DNA of 6,428 nucleotides from Bacteroidales bacterium. GTDB taxonomy: Bacteria; Bacteroidota; Bacteroidia; Bacteroidales; P3. A program made the translations under genes and the position numbers. Shown one piece after another: positions 1-6,314 of the stretch. Where the stretch lies: positions 1 through 6,428 of the forward strand of contig JALNVJ010000094.1 of the NCBI GenBank assembly GCA_023227645.1, given 5' to 3'. Under the pieces are notes generated by a model that ran no database searches, was not told where the DNA came from, and saw only the letters and a program-made list of their open reading frames with translations. Numbering within the stretch: the stretch's first letter is position 1; each line of letters begins with the position of its first letter.

Positions 1-294
1 GATAATTTCTTAGATATGACAAATGATGAGAAAATAAATTTGTTAAATGAGATTTCTAATAATAGAGTAGAAAACTGTCAAATAGAAAAAGTATTAGATG
101 TAGTAGTTAAAAATGATAATTTGTATTCTATGCATATTAAATTTAGTCATTGTGATTCAAAAGAATTACGCGAAACCATTATAATGAATGAATTAATAAA
201 TAGATTCCCATTAACAAGAAATAGAACAATACATGTAGAAGAATATTTAGGGAAAATGTATAATGAATATAAGTACGAAATAAAGGTTGAATAA
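1..294 (+). CDS. Hypothetical protein, 3' part only (open at left edge)
   Basis: I do not recognise this protein. The frame is open from the first base: five codons (D-N-F-L-D) precede the first ATG at position 16. That ATG may therefore be internal, and the gene probably begins outside the window. No promoter-like TAnnTTTG is visible in the 15 bases before it. If translation does start at 16 the product is 92 residues. The visible part is hydrophilic and rich in Asn, Glu and Lys, with no signal peptide, membrane segment or metal-binding motif; it looks cytosolic. The middle (around M36-F43 counted from the ATG) reads as a beta strand followed by a charged helix, and the end (MYNEYKYEIKVE) is tyrosine-rich and acidic. 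The gene is followed by a gap with a strong terminator, so it is the last gene of its transcript. The reading frame is intact and uses AT-rich codons like its neighbours. Confidence 0.6.
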   Translation, partial: DNFLDMTNDEKINLLNEISNNRVENCQIEKVLDVVVKNDNLYSMHIKFSHCDSKELRETIIMNELINRFPLTRNRTIHVEEYLGKMYNEYKYEIKVE

Positions 295-373
295 AGTCCT
301 ATTGTTGCAGGCAATATACTATTTACACTCAAAAAATGATTGAAGAAATAAATATAGATTAATAGAGAAAAGA

Positions 374-407
374 AAAACGAGGATTCATTTTATTGATTCC
401 TCGTTTT
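374..407 (+). terminator. Rho-independent terminator after the left-hand gene
   Basis: A 10-bp perfect stem pairs AAAACGAGGA (374-383) with TCCTCGTTTT (398-407). After one T-T mismatch, three further pairs (385-387 with 394-396) close a six-base loop. The 3' arm ends in four T residues and is followed by GTTGTT. The A-tract on the 5' side means it could also stop transcripts on the minus strand. It lies 80 bases after the stop codon at 294. Confidence 0.85.
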
Positions 408-565
408 GTTGTTAGTGTCAATAATAGTTGATATATCTATCTATTCAAATATTATTATCTATTAATTAGAGAAAGAAGATTAGAGCTAAAAACTAATAAA
501 AGAATAACTTGCAAATAATACTAACTTGGTAAATAAAAGTGGTAGGTGAAATATTATGAAATAAA

Positions 566-596
566 ATTGTCTTGTATCAAAATGTTTCTATATTTG
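566..596 (+). promoter_or_regulatory. Bacteroidota-type promoter of the small membrane-protein gene
   Basis: The -7 element TATATTTG (589-596) matches the phylum consensus TAnnTTTG in all defined positions. The -33 element is ATTG (566-569), three of four bases matching TTTG, with a 19-base spacer. Transcription would start near 603, giving a leader of about 20 bases before the ATG at 624. Confidence 0.7.
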
Positions 597-623
597 CAGT
601 ATAAAACATTAGAAATATAATTT

Positions 624-857
624 ATGAATGCTGTAGCTAAATTTGCATTAAAACATAAGTATGCTTATGTTGTTTTAAATGCCGTTCTTTTTGCAATATT
701 GTTTGCTTTACTAGAAAGTATTATACAACCTTTTCCTTTATTTTCTCACGAAGGATTACTTACTCTTATTAATGGTTTAATTGCAGGAATTGGATGTTCT
801 ATAATTTTATATCTTTCACTTAGGAAAAAGGCTAAAAATAAAGACGAGAACAAATAG
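624..857 (+). CDS. Small two-helix membrane protein, function unknown
   Basis: The 77-residue product is not one I can name. It has two hydrophobic segments long enough to cross the membrane: about residues 15-36 (start AYVVLNAVLF) and about 45-66 (LLTLINGLIA onward). They are joined by a short loop containing QPFPLFSHEG. Positive charges lie before the first helix (K6, K10, H11, K12) and after the second (RKKAKNK at 67-73). By the positive-inside rule both ends should face the cytoplasm, making a helical hairpin in the inner membrane. There is no signal-peptidase site or lipobox. The start is supported by a promoter ending 27 bases upstream. The gene has its own promoter and is followed by a strong terminator, so it is probably transcribed alone. 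Toxin-like small membrane proteins can look similar, but no antitoxin partner is seen and I do not propose that role. Confidence 0.75.
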   Translation: MNAVAKFALKHKYAYVVLNAVLFAILFALLESIIQPFPLFSHEGLLTLINGLIAGIGCSIILYLSLRKKAKNKDENK

Positions 858-948
858 GTTAGATATAATCTTTTATTCTAAAAACAAACTCTATATTTTT
901 GAATACTCAGAATTTGAGTTAATAAAAATTATGGGTAATATATAAAAT

Positions 949-979
949 GAGAGCTTGTCAATTTTTTAGACAAGCTCTC
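949..979. terminator. Hairpin terminator between two convergent genes
   Basis: An 11-bp perfect stem pairs GAGAGCTTGTC (949-959) with GACAAGCTCTC (969-979) around a nine-base loop containing six T residues. On the plus strand it is followed by TTCTTTAAT, and on the minus strand by ATTTTATAT, so it can serve both the membrane-protein gene ending at 857 and the oxidoreductase gene ending at 1062. No other good hairpin lies between those two stops. Confidence 0.85.
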
Positions 980-1061
980 TTCTTTAATATTGAAGAATAA
1001 ATAGATGCTATTATTCAGAATTATGTATATCTCTCTATATTTTGTTTTGCACAGTTAACTA

Positions 1062-4000
1062 TTATTTAAGTGCGGTTTCTGCTATTCCTTCGCCTTTTAG
1101 TTTTAGTTTGTTGAAATAGGTTGGGGTTTCTTTTCCTAAGAGTTTATCAACATATAGTTTTGCTATATATTGGGAGAGCATAAAGCCGTGACCTCTCATT
1201 CCTACAAATAGTCCTAATTCGGGATCTACTATATAACGAGGCTCTGTGTAATAGCCTGACCAAACGGCTTGGAAACTTACGTTCTTTAGTTCTGGTATCC
1301 AGTTTGAGAATATTTCAGATGCTATTTCTAAGAATTCAATGGATGTTACCTTGAGTTCTTGTGATGCTTCTTGTGGGTCAAACATTGGGGATGCACAGCC
1401 TATTATCTGTCCTGTTTCGTGTAGTTGTTGCCCATATATTGAAGAGAAGCCTTTATAGTGTCGGCGGTCAATTACCATATCTAATATATTACCTTCTTTC
1501 CCTAACATTGGCAAACGTTTTGTTATAAATGCTTGGTGTTTTACTGGATAAAGTCCTGTTTCTATTCCTATTTGTTTTGCAAATTTATTTGCTTCATGTC
1601 CTAAGGCATTAATAAATATATCGGTAATATATTCTATATATTCACCGTCTTTGGTCCTAATAAGTGCATGGAATGTTTTGTCTTCCTTCCTTAGCTCAAT
1701 AAGTTTTCCCCCTTCAATTATATTTCCTCCCTTTCTCTTGCCTATCAATCGTAGTAGGTCTATGGTTTTTCCAGGTGTTGCCTGCCAGCATTGATTGGTT
1801 ATTTGGGCTGCAATATAGTCTTTATTATTCTTATTAAAATATGGTGATATTTCTTTTTGGAAGTCCTTAGGTTCTACCATATAGGCATCGGACCACTGCA
1901 TCGCTTTTTCCAAGCCTATAAAAGAGGCTTCATCGTGGGCAAGGTTTACGTATCTTGTGGAATAATAGTCTATATTGGATAGGTCTTGGAGTTCTATAAA
2001 TAATTCATGGTTATGCTTTGCAATATCTGCTAGTTCTGGATTGGAAAAGGCAGGACGTCCACCAGCAATATTACGCCATGAGCTACCAAATTCAAAGTTG
2101 ATAAGTATTGGGTCAAATCCTTCTTCTGCCATATATCTAAATAAGGAACTACCTCCAATTCCTCCTCCTGCAATAAGACTCTTTACCTTAATTTTTTTTG
2201 TATTATGTGTAATGAAAATATCTTTTTTATTGTCATTTCTCATTTCACCAAAAGAAAGTTGAAGTGAGAGAGGAGCCCTTGGGGTTGCCTCATCAGTCAC
2301 TTCAATACCATAGGATCGAAGAATTTGTTTGGCTCTAGGAACGCAACGATTTCCTCTGCAATCTCCCATCCCTAGTCTTGTTGTATGTTTTAACTCATTA
2401 ATAGAAATCACCTTCCTGTCCCCAATTTGTTCAAGTAAGCGCTCAAGTGAAACATCTTCGCAGTGGCAAACGTAGGTTTTTTCGTCTATCTCTTTAGTAG
2501 GTGCCAATTCTAATGGTTTAGGGAACCTTTCAGGTAGGATAAATCCTTTTATTTCTAGTAATGTATTATCGTTAATCTTATTATCGTTATCTTCAATCAC
2601 TCTTATCCTTGCAACAGAAGTCTTGTTCTCGTTTTTCTTTATTTTTTTAATGATTCCAGGAGCTATTTTTTCTCCATTATTATCAACCAATATAACTTCT
2701 GATCCCTCTTTTGCTTCGTATTCAAAAGGAAGATAGACTTCTTTTCTTTTGGTGTTATAGCCAAATATTGCAAGGCCAGGACATTGATTAATGCATTCCA
2801 TACAGCCTATACATTTATTATAGTCGATTTCTGGAACAACCGATGTGGAACTCTTTGTTATAGCACCAAACTGACAAGCAAATTGGCAAGGGTTACAAGC
2901 AAAGCCATACAAGCATTCCAAACGTACAAAACCTCGCTTATCCATCCTCTCTTGGTAAGGAGTATAGGGTTTGTCTAATATATTTATTGGGTGTTGTTGG
3001 GAGTCTATATAGTTTTTAGATATTTGCAGGTAATCATCATAATTAACTCTAACATTTAGCATTTGTGCTATTTCGTAAGCACATTGTTTCCCTCTAAGTA
3101 CTGCAGAGGTTCCTTCGCCTATCCTTGTTGAATCTCCAACTCCATGGCAGTTCTTTCCAAATAAGAGGTTGCCCTTCTTTAAGAGTTGGTTGTCGGGAAT
3201 AAGTCCAGTGCAAACATTAATAACATCAATGCCTTCAATAATCCTTTCTGTCCCTGCTATAGGTTCAAAATTCCTACACTCTGCTATTATAGCACCACTA
3301 ATTCCTGAACCATCCTTATTTGGTATTGCTTCCAATAATATGGTGGATGTAAGTATAGGGATGCCAAGTCGCCTAACTCTATTTGCTTGAACAGGGAAGC
3401 CACCCTCATAAGGCATAGCTTCAAGAATTGCTTTAATATTTGCTCCAGCTTGCATGGCTTGGTAGGAAGTAAGATAGCCAATATTACCTGCCCCAACTGT
3501 AAGTATATTCTTACCAAGGAGGGTTAGCTCTGAATTCATCATCTTTTGAACTACGGCAGCAGAATAAACCCCTGGCAAATCATCGTTCTTAAAAACAGGC
3601 ATAAAGGGAACTGCACCTGTTGCTATAACTAGGTGTTGGCAGTCAATATAGTAAATCTCTCCACTAACAGTATTCTTTATTCCAATCCTATTACCTTTTA
3701 AAATATCCCAGACAGAGGAGTTTAGAAAAATACCGTCATTTGATTCTCCTGCAAGTGTTTGAGCAATGTCGAAGCCTCGCATACCTCCAAATTTCTTTTC
3801 CCTTTCAAAGAAGAAGAACTGGTGGGTCTGCATATTAAACTGACCTCCTATCTTATCATTAGAGTCAACAACAATATTATTTATTTCAAAACGATTCAGA
3901 TCTTCCCTAACCGCAAGTCCAGCAGGTCCAGCACCAATAATAAGAACATCAGTCTTATATATCTTGTTTTCTTTTTGTGGTTCTATAACCTTTTCCGAAA

Positions 4001-4292
4001 TAAAGTCTTTAGGAATTTCCCTAACTTCTTTAACTCCGTCAACTTTGGTAACGCATATTCTTCTTACGATACCGTCAACTAGCATTTCGCAGGCACCACA
4101 TTTCCCAATACCACATTCCAACGAACGTTTCCTTCCGCTAGTAGAATGAGAATGAACAGGGAAGCCAGCTTGGTGAAGGGCAGCAGCAATTGTAAAGCCT
4201 TTTTGTCCTTTTATTTCAATTCCGTTATACTTAAATAAAATAATATTATCCTCAGGAATATCGAGGATAGGATGAGAGGTAATCTTGAACAT
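1062..4292 (-). CDS. Multidomain flavin/iron-sulfur amino-acid oxidoreductase (HcnA-HcnB-ferredoxin-HcnC-like fusion)
   Basis: A 1076-residue cytosolic redox enzyme of the hydrogen cyanide synthase / sarcosine oxidase / dye-linked proline dehydrogenase / opine oxidase superfamily. Domains in order: a 2Fe-2S ferredoxin fold (about 15-95; Cys60, 65, 68, 80), as in HcnA; an FAD/pyridine-nucleotide disulfide-oxidoreductase-like module (about 112-425) with GAGPAG at 120-125, ATG at 224-226, a second Rossmann motif GAGNIG at 267-272 and GVGD at 384-387, as in HcnB; a 4Fe-4S segment (460-505; Cys494, 497, 500, 504-Pro, plus Cys460, 466, 469, 473); a beta-rich linker (about 520-590); a BFD-like 2Fe-2S motif (C609-x-C611, then C645-x4-C650); and a DAO-type FAD amine oxidase (about 703-1055; GGGIGG at 709-714, and PRYIVDP followed by MRGHGF near the end), as in HcnC. 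The inferred reaction is oxidation of an amino acid or other amine at the DAO flavin, with electrons passed through the clusters to the second flavin. The folate-binding GcvT domain of sarcosine oxidase alpha is absent. The start fits a consensus promoter 48 bases upstream. The substrate is unknown, and cyanide formation cannot be concluded. Confidence 0.92.
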   Translation of the reverse strand: MFKITSHPILDIPEDNIILFKYNGIEIKGQKGFTIAAALHQAGFPVHSHSTSGRKRSLECGIGKCGACEMLVDGIVRRICVTKVDGVKEVREIPKDFISEKVIEPQKENKIYKTDVLIIGAGPAGLAVREDLNRFEINNIVVDSNDKIGGQFNMQTHQFFFFEREKKFGGMRGFDIAQTLAGESNDGIFLNSSVWDILKGNRIGIKNTVSGEIYYIDCQHLVIATGAVPFMPVFKNDDLPGVYSAAVVQKMMNSELTLLGKNILTVGAGNIGYLTSYQAMQAGANIKAILEAMPYEGGFPVQANRVRRLGIPILTSTILLEAIPNKDGSGISGAIIAECRNFEPIAGTERIIEGIDVINVCTGLIPDNQLLKKGNLLFGKNCHGVGDSTRIGEGTSAVLRGKQCAYEIAQMLNVRVNYDDYLQISKNYIDSQQHPINILDKPYTPYQERMDKRGFVRLECLYGFACNPCQFACQFGAITKSSTSVVPEIDYNKCIGCMECINQCPGLAIFGYNTKRKEVYLPFEYEAKEGSEVILVDNNGEKIAPGIIKKIKKNENKTSVARIRVIEDNDNKINDNTLLEIKGFILPERFPKPLELAPTKEIDEKTYVCHCEDVSLERLLEQIGDRKVISINELKHTTRLGMGDCRGNRCVPRAKQILRSYGIEVTDEATPRAPLSLQLSFGEMRNDNKKDIFITHNTKKIKVKSLIAGGGIGGSSLFRYMAEEGFDPILINFEFGSSWRNIAGGRPAFSNPELADIAKHNHELFIELQDLSNIDYYSTRYVNLAHDEASFIGLEKAMQWSDAYMVEPKDFQKEISPYFNKNNKDYIAAQITNQCWQATPGKTIDLLRLIGKRKGGNIIEGGKLIELRKEDKTFHALIRTKDGEYIEYITDIFINALGHEANKFAKQIGIETGLYPVKHQAFITKRLPMLGKEGNILDMVIDRRHYKGFSSIYGQQLHETGQIIGCASPMFDPQEASQELKVTSIEFLEIASEIFSNWIPELKNVSFQAVWSGYYTEPRYIVDPELGLFVGMRGHGFMLSQYIAKLYVDKLLGKETPTYFNKLKLKGEGIAETALK

Positions 4293-4339
4293 AGCGAATA
4301 TTCTTAGGTTAATTATAATGTTCTAAAAAAAAGTATCCG

Positions 4340-4370
4340 CAAAAGTAAATAATTTATCCTTATTTACAAA
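4340..4370 (-). promoter_or_regulatory. Consensus Bacteroidota promoter of the oxidoreductase gene
   Basis: Read on the minus strand, TTTG (4370-4367) is followed after exactly 19 bases by TACTTTTG (4347-4340). Both elements match the -33 TTTG and -7 TAnnTTTG consensus perfectly. The predicted transcription start is near 4333, giving a leader of about 40 bases to the ATG at 4292. No clear Shine-Dalgarno sequence precedes the start, as is usual in this phylum. Confidence 0.82.
4345..4367. promoter_or_regulatory. Inverted repeat overlapping the oxidoreductase promoter (possible operator)
   Basis: GTAAATAA (4345-4352) and TTATTTAC (4360-4367) form a perfect 8-bp inverted repeat with a 7-base centre. 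It fills the spacer between the two promoter elements and touches both. A dimeric regulator bound here would block polymerase. The dyad is AT-rich and could be chance, and no regulator gene lies in the window. Confidence 0.4.
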
Positions 4371-4499
4371 GCCTTTTAAGAGTTAATTTAATTAATTCAT
4401 CAATTATTAGGAATTTAAACTACCAAAACAAAACGAATATCTTAATATTTCAAACCATTCCTAAAGCAATCGGAAGATATAAAAAAATCATAAAAAAAG

Positions 4500-4543
4500 A
4501 TTTTATTATAAATTTGTAATATCCAAAACTATTTCTACGTTTA
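4500..4543 (+). promoter_or_regulatory. Promoter of the T9SS-secreted protein gene
   Basis: TTTG (4513-4516) is followed after 19 bases by TACGTTTA (4536-4543), which matches TAnnTTTG except for the last base. The predicted start of transcription is near 4550, about 34 bases before the ATG at 4584. The whole 44-base stretch is nearly repeated before the gene at 6379, which supports its being functional. Confidence 0.7.
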
Positions 4544-4583
4544 GCTTTATTAATTCTATCATTTAAAAATTAAAGAATAAGAT

Positions 4584-6041
4584 ATGAAAAAACAAAGATT
4601 GTTATTGCTCTTTTTGGTCTTAAATATTTGCTTAGTAGCACAATCTCAAACCACAACAACTTATGATAATAAAGCTATACTGCAATCGTACCAAAGAAAT
4701 CAATTTATATGGCCTTTTGTATTTGAAGATTATGATAATAGAAATAATCTTTGTTTTTCTTTAACCACTGATACGGCTGTCAATATTTATTGTGTTGATA
4801 ATAATTTAAATGTACTGAATGTATTTCCTGCAGAAATGTCTAAGTTTTTTTTCTTTAAATTAAATAATAAATTATATGGCGTACGGAATTATCAAAGTTC
4901 TCCATATAATCATGACTCTACATATTTTTATGCAAATTACCTTAATGGAGATAATATTTTTAATAAATTAGTATTCTCAATCAACGAGGATACAAGTAAA
5001 TATTATTTTATGCATACTTGCTTCTTTACAAAAAATAAAGAGATTGCTTTTTTCCTGCTAGACCAGGAAAAAAATAGTTATAAATTTGGAGCGAAATTAT
5101 TTATAATTGATACGTTAGGAGAAATAAAAGCATCAAAATCACTTAATCAAATAGCCTCAAATTATCAAAAAATATATGAAACAGATTCAAATTTTACTAT
5201 TCTTAAATCAGATTATCAAAGGGAAAATATATTGCCAAAGGCCTACTATATTGATAAAAAAACTTTAGAGGTTATTGATTCTGTAATATTTACATCAAAG
5301 TTTTATCTTGATTGGGGAAGAAAAATTAATGATTCAATTTTTGTTTCAATTTCAAGTTTAGGTCCAAAACCATCAAATGATCCAAACAGATATATAATTT
5401 ATATAGTTAATGATAAAGACCTTAACGTTAAATCAAAAACCAAAGTAGAGTATGGTGGAGATTTTGTTGCTGGGCAAACTCGTCAAGTATTCCAAAATAT
5501 GATAGATTTTGTAAATGAAGATTCTATTTATCACTGTTGTTATATTCGAAATAGTGATGGAATTGATGGAGATTTTAGTGGATTTATTCATATTATTAAT
5601 TTTGGAATAAATGGAGAGTTAAATTTTGAATATAAATTCATTTATGATTCTTTAGTTCCAAAAATAATAAATGGTATAAAAGCGACTGATGATGGTGGAC
5701 TGTTAGTAATGATTCAACTTCTAACTAATGATTGTTGGATATTGAAATTTAGTCCTAATGGTCTTATCGGTTTAACCAATATAGAAACAAACGATAAAGA
5801 AAGTATAAAAGTTTATCCAAATCCTGCTAAAGATTATATATATGTGGATATTGAAGCAAGTAATTTCAAGCAAAGTGAAATTGAATTATTTGATATGCAA
5901 GGTAAATTAGTTAAGAAAGCTAACCTAAAATCTAAGCTTGGCAATAGGATAGGTGTTTCTAATCTAAATGCTGGGGCTTATACTTATAATGTATCGCTTA
6001 ATGGAAAAACTATAAGTGGTAAGGTGATTATTGGAAACTAG
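4584..6041 (+). CDS. Secreted protein with type IX secretion C-terminal sorting domain
   Basis: This 485-residue product is exported and probably held at the cell surface or released by the type IX secretion system. The N-terminus is a Sec signal peptide: MKKQR, a hydrophobic core LLLLFLVLNICLV, then AQSQ. Cleavage after S21 (or A19) would leave Gln at +1, as often seen in Bacteroidota signal-peptidase I substrates. Residues 405-485 are a type A sorting domain: VYPNPAKDYIYV (410-421), ELFDMQGKLV (434-443), NLNAGAYTYNV (460-470) and GKTISGKVII (474-483). The body (about 25-400) is predicted to be beta-rich with many aromatic and Asn residues. The stretch KATDDGGLLVMIQ...CWILKFSPNG (366-393) resembles the repeating strands of beta-propeller-like domains common in T9SS cargo, but I see no catalytic motif and do not name an activity. 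It has its own promoter and strong terminators downstream, so it is likely monocistronic. Confidence 0.9.
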   Translation: MKKQRLLLLFLVLNICLVAQSQTTTTYDNKAILQSYQRNQFIWPFVFEDYDNRNNLCFSLTTDTAVNIYCVDNNLNVLNVFPAEMSKFFFFKLNNKLYGVRNYQSSPYNHDSTYFYANYLNGDNIFNKLVFSINEDTSKYYFMHTCFFTKNKEIAFFLLDQEKNSYKFGAKLFIIDTLGEIKASKSLNQIASNYQKIYETDSNFTILKSDYQRENILPKAYYIDKKTLEVIDSVIFTSKFYLDWGRKINDSIFVSISSLGPKPSNDPNRYIIYIVNDKDLNVKSKTKVEYGGDFVAGQTRQVFQNMIDFVNEDSIYHCCYIRNSDGIDGDFSGFIHIINFGINGELNFEYKFIYDSLVPKIINGIKATDDGGLLVMIQLLTNDCWILKFSPNGLIGLTNIETNDKESIKVYPNPAKDYIYVDIEASNFKQSEIELFDMQGKLVKKANLKSKLGNRIGVSNLNAGAYTYNVSLNGKTISGKVIIGN

Positions 6042-6137
6042 TATTTTCCTTTATTTCACTATCTATTTATAACTAATCACTATCTTTTTAAATTCTTATA
6101 ACTAATAATTTCTAAAAAAAGGGGGGGGGTTACCCTA

Positions 6138-6176
6138 AAAAAGGGGGGTTTTTATGGTAGAAAAACCCCCCTTTTT
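6138..6176 (+). terminator. First terminator hairpin after the secreted-protein gene
   Basis: A perfect 16-bp stem pairs 6138-6153 (A5-G6-T5) with 6161-6176 (A5-C6-T5) around the seven-base loop ATGGTAG. Six consecutive G-C pairs precede a T5 tract that can act as the RNA release tract. It sits about 100 bases after the stop codon at 6041 and, being A/T symmetric, should work in both directions. Confidence 0.8.
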
Positions 6177-6199
6177 ATGGTGAGAAAAGGGGGGTTTTT
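6161..6199 (+). terminator. Alternative terminator hairpin sharing an arm with the first
   Basis: The C-tract arm (6161-6175) can instead pair with the third G-tract block (6185-6199), giving a perfect 15-bp stem and a loop of about nine bases ending in GGTGAG, followed by the end of a T6 tract. Because it uses the same C-tract arm as the upstream hairpin, only one of the two can form at a time. Confidence 0.65.
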
Positions 6200-6204
6200 T
6201 GAGA

Positions 6205-6242
6205 TTTACTTACTATCTTTTTTTATATAGATAGTATGTAAA
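6205..6242. terminator. Hairpin before the right-hand gene
   Basis: TTTACTTACTATCT (6205-6218) pairs with AGATAGTATGTAAA (6229-6242), 13 of 14 pairs with one T-T mismatch, around a ten-base T/A loop. It is followed by TTCATTTTTT. The stem is AT-rich, so it would be weaker than the two G/C hairpins before it. It could be a back-up terminator or an element of its own. Confidence 0.5.
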
Positions 6243-6314
6243 TTCATTTTTTCTTGATTCAATTATCCCTTAGAGCAATATTCAATATAATATTTGGAAG
6301 TTGAACATAAAAAT

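Larger units (their letters stand above)
295..623. other. Intergenic region, 329 bases
   Basis: No credible coding region was found on either strand. The region holds the terminator of the left-hand gene (374-407) and the promoter of the small membrane-protein gene (566-596). The stretch between them, 408-565, is AT-rich and shows no repeat or structured element that I can support. Confidence 0.6.
6114..6200. repeat. Array of four A-tract / G- or C-tract / T-tract blocks
   Basis: Four blocks follow one another: A7-G9-T2 (6114-6131), A6-G6-T5 (6137-6153), A5-C6-T5 (6161-6176) and A4-G6-T6 (6185-6200). The last three are separated by ATGGTAG and ATGGTGAG with the T-tract before each, so TTTTTATGGT is a direct repeat (6149-6158 and 6172-6181). 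Block three is the reverse complement of blocks two and four. Homopolymers this long are also prone to sequencing and assembly error. Confidence 0.85.

Noticed and set aside
147..332. 61-residue minus-strand open frame
   Set aside because: It is largely antisense to the left-hand gene and hydrophobic only because it is the complement of an AT-rich coding strand; no promoter is seen.
904..920. Short quasi-palindrome ACTCA/TGAGT
   Set aside because: Only five pairs around a five-base loop; it is too weak to call beside the 11-bp hairpin at 949-979.
1975..2262. Open frame of 95 residues on the plus strand
   Set aside because: It lies entirely antisense to the conserved DAO domain of the oxidoreductase, has no promoter, and its composition is that of a shadow frame.
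3287..3517. 76-residue minus-strand open frame inside the oxidoreductase gene
   Set aside because: It runs in another frame of the same strand across the second Rossmann motif of the large enzyme, whose own frame is clearly the coding one.
3759..4149. Two overlapping plus-strand open frames (107 and 61 residues)
   Set aside because: Both are antisense to the FAD module and 2Fe-2S domain of the oxidoreductase, overlap each other in different frames, and lack promoter or start signals.
1062..4292. Naming the fusion gene hcnABC, sarcosine oxidase or proline dehydrogenase
   Set aside because: Domain order matches HcnABC, but the same modules serve several amino-acid dehydrogenases. The GcvT domain is absent and no neighbouring gene indicates a substrate, so a specific name would be a guess.
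4475..4505. Possible AAAATC/GATTTT hairpin near the secreted-protein promoter
   Set aside because: Six AT-rich pairs in an A-run are expected by chance and the element would sit upstream of the promoter, with no terminator role to support it.
6114..6200. CRISPR array or phase-variation invertible promoter
   Set aside because: The repeated units are low-complexity tracts with spacers of 5-8 bases, unlike CRISPR repeats. No recombinase gene is present, and the region between the arms contains no promoter.
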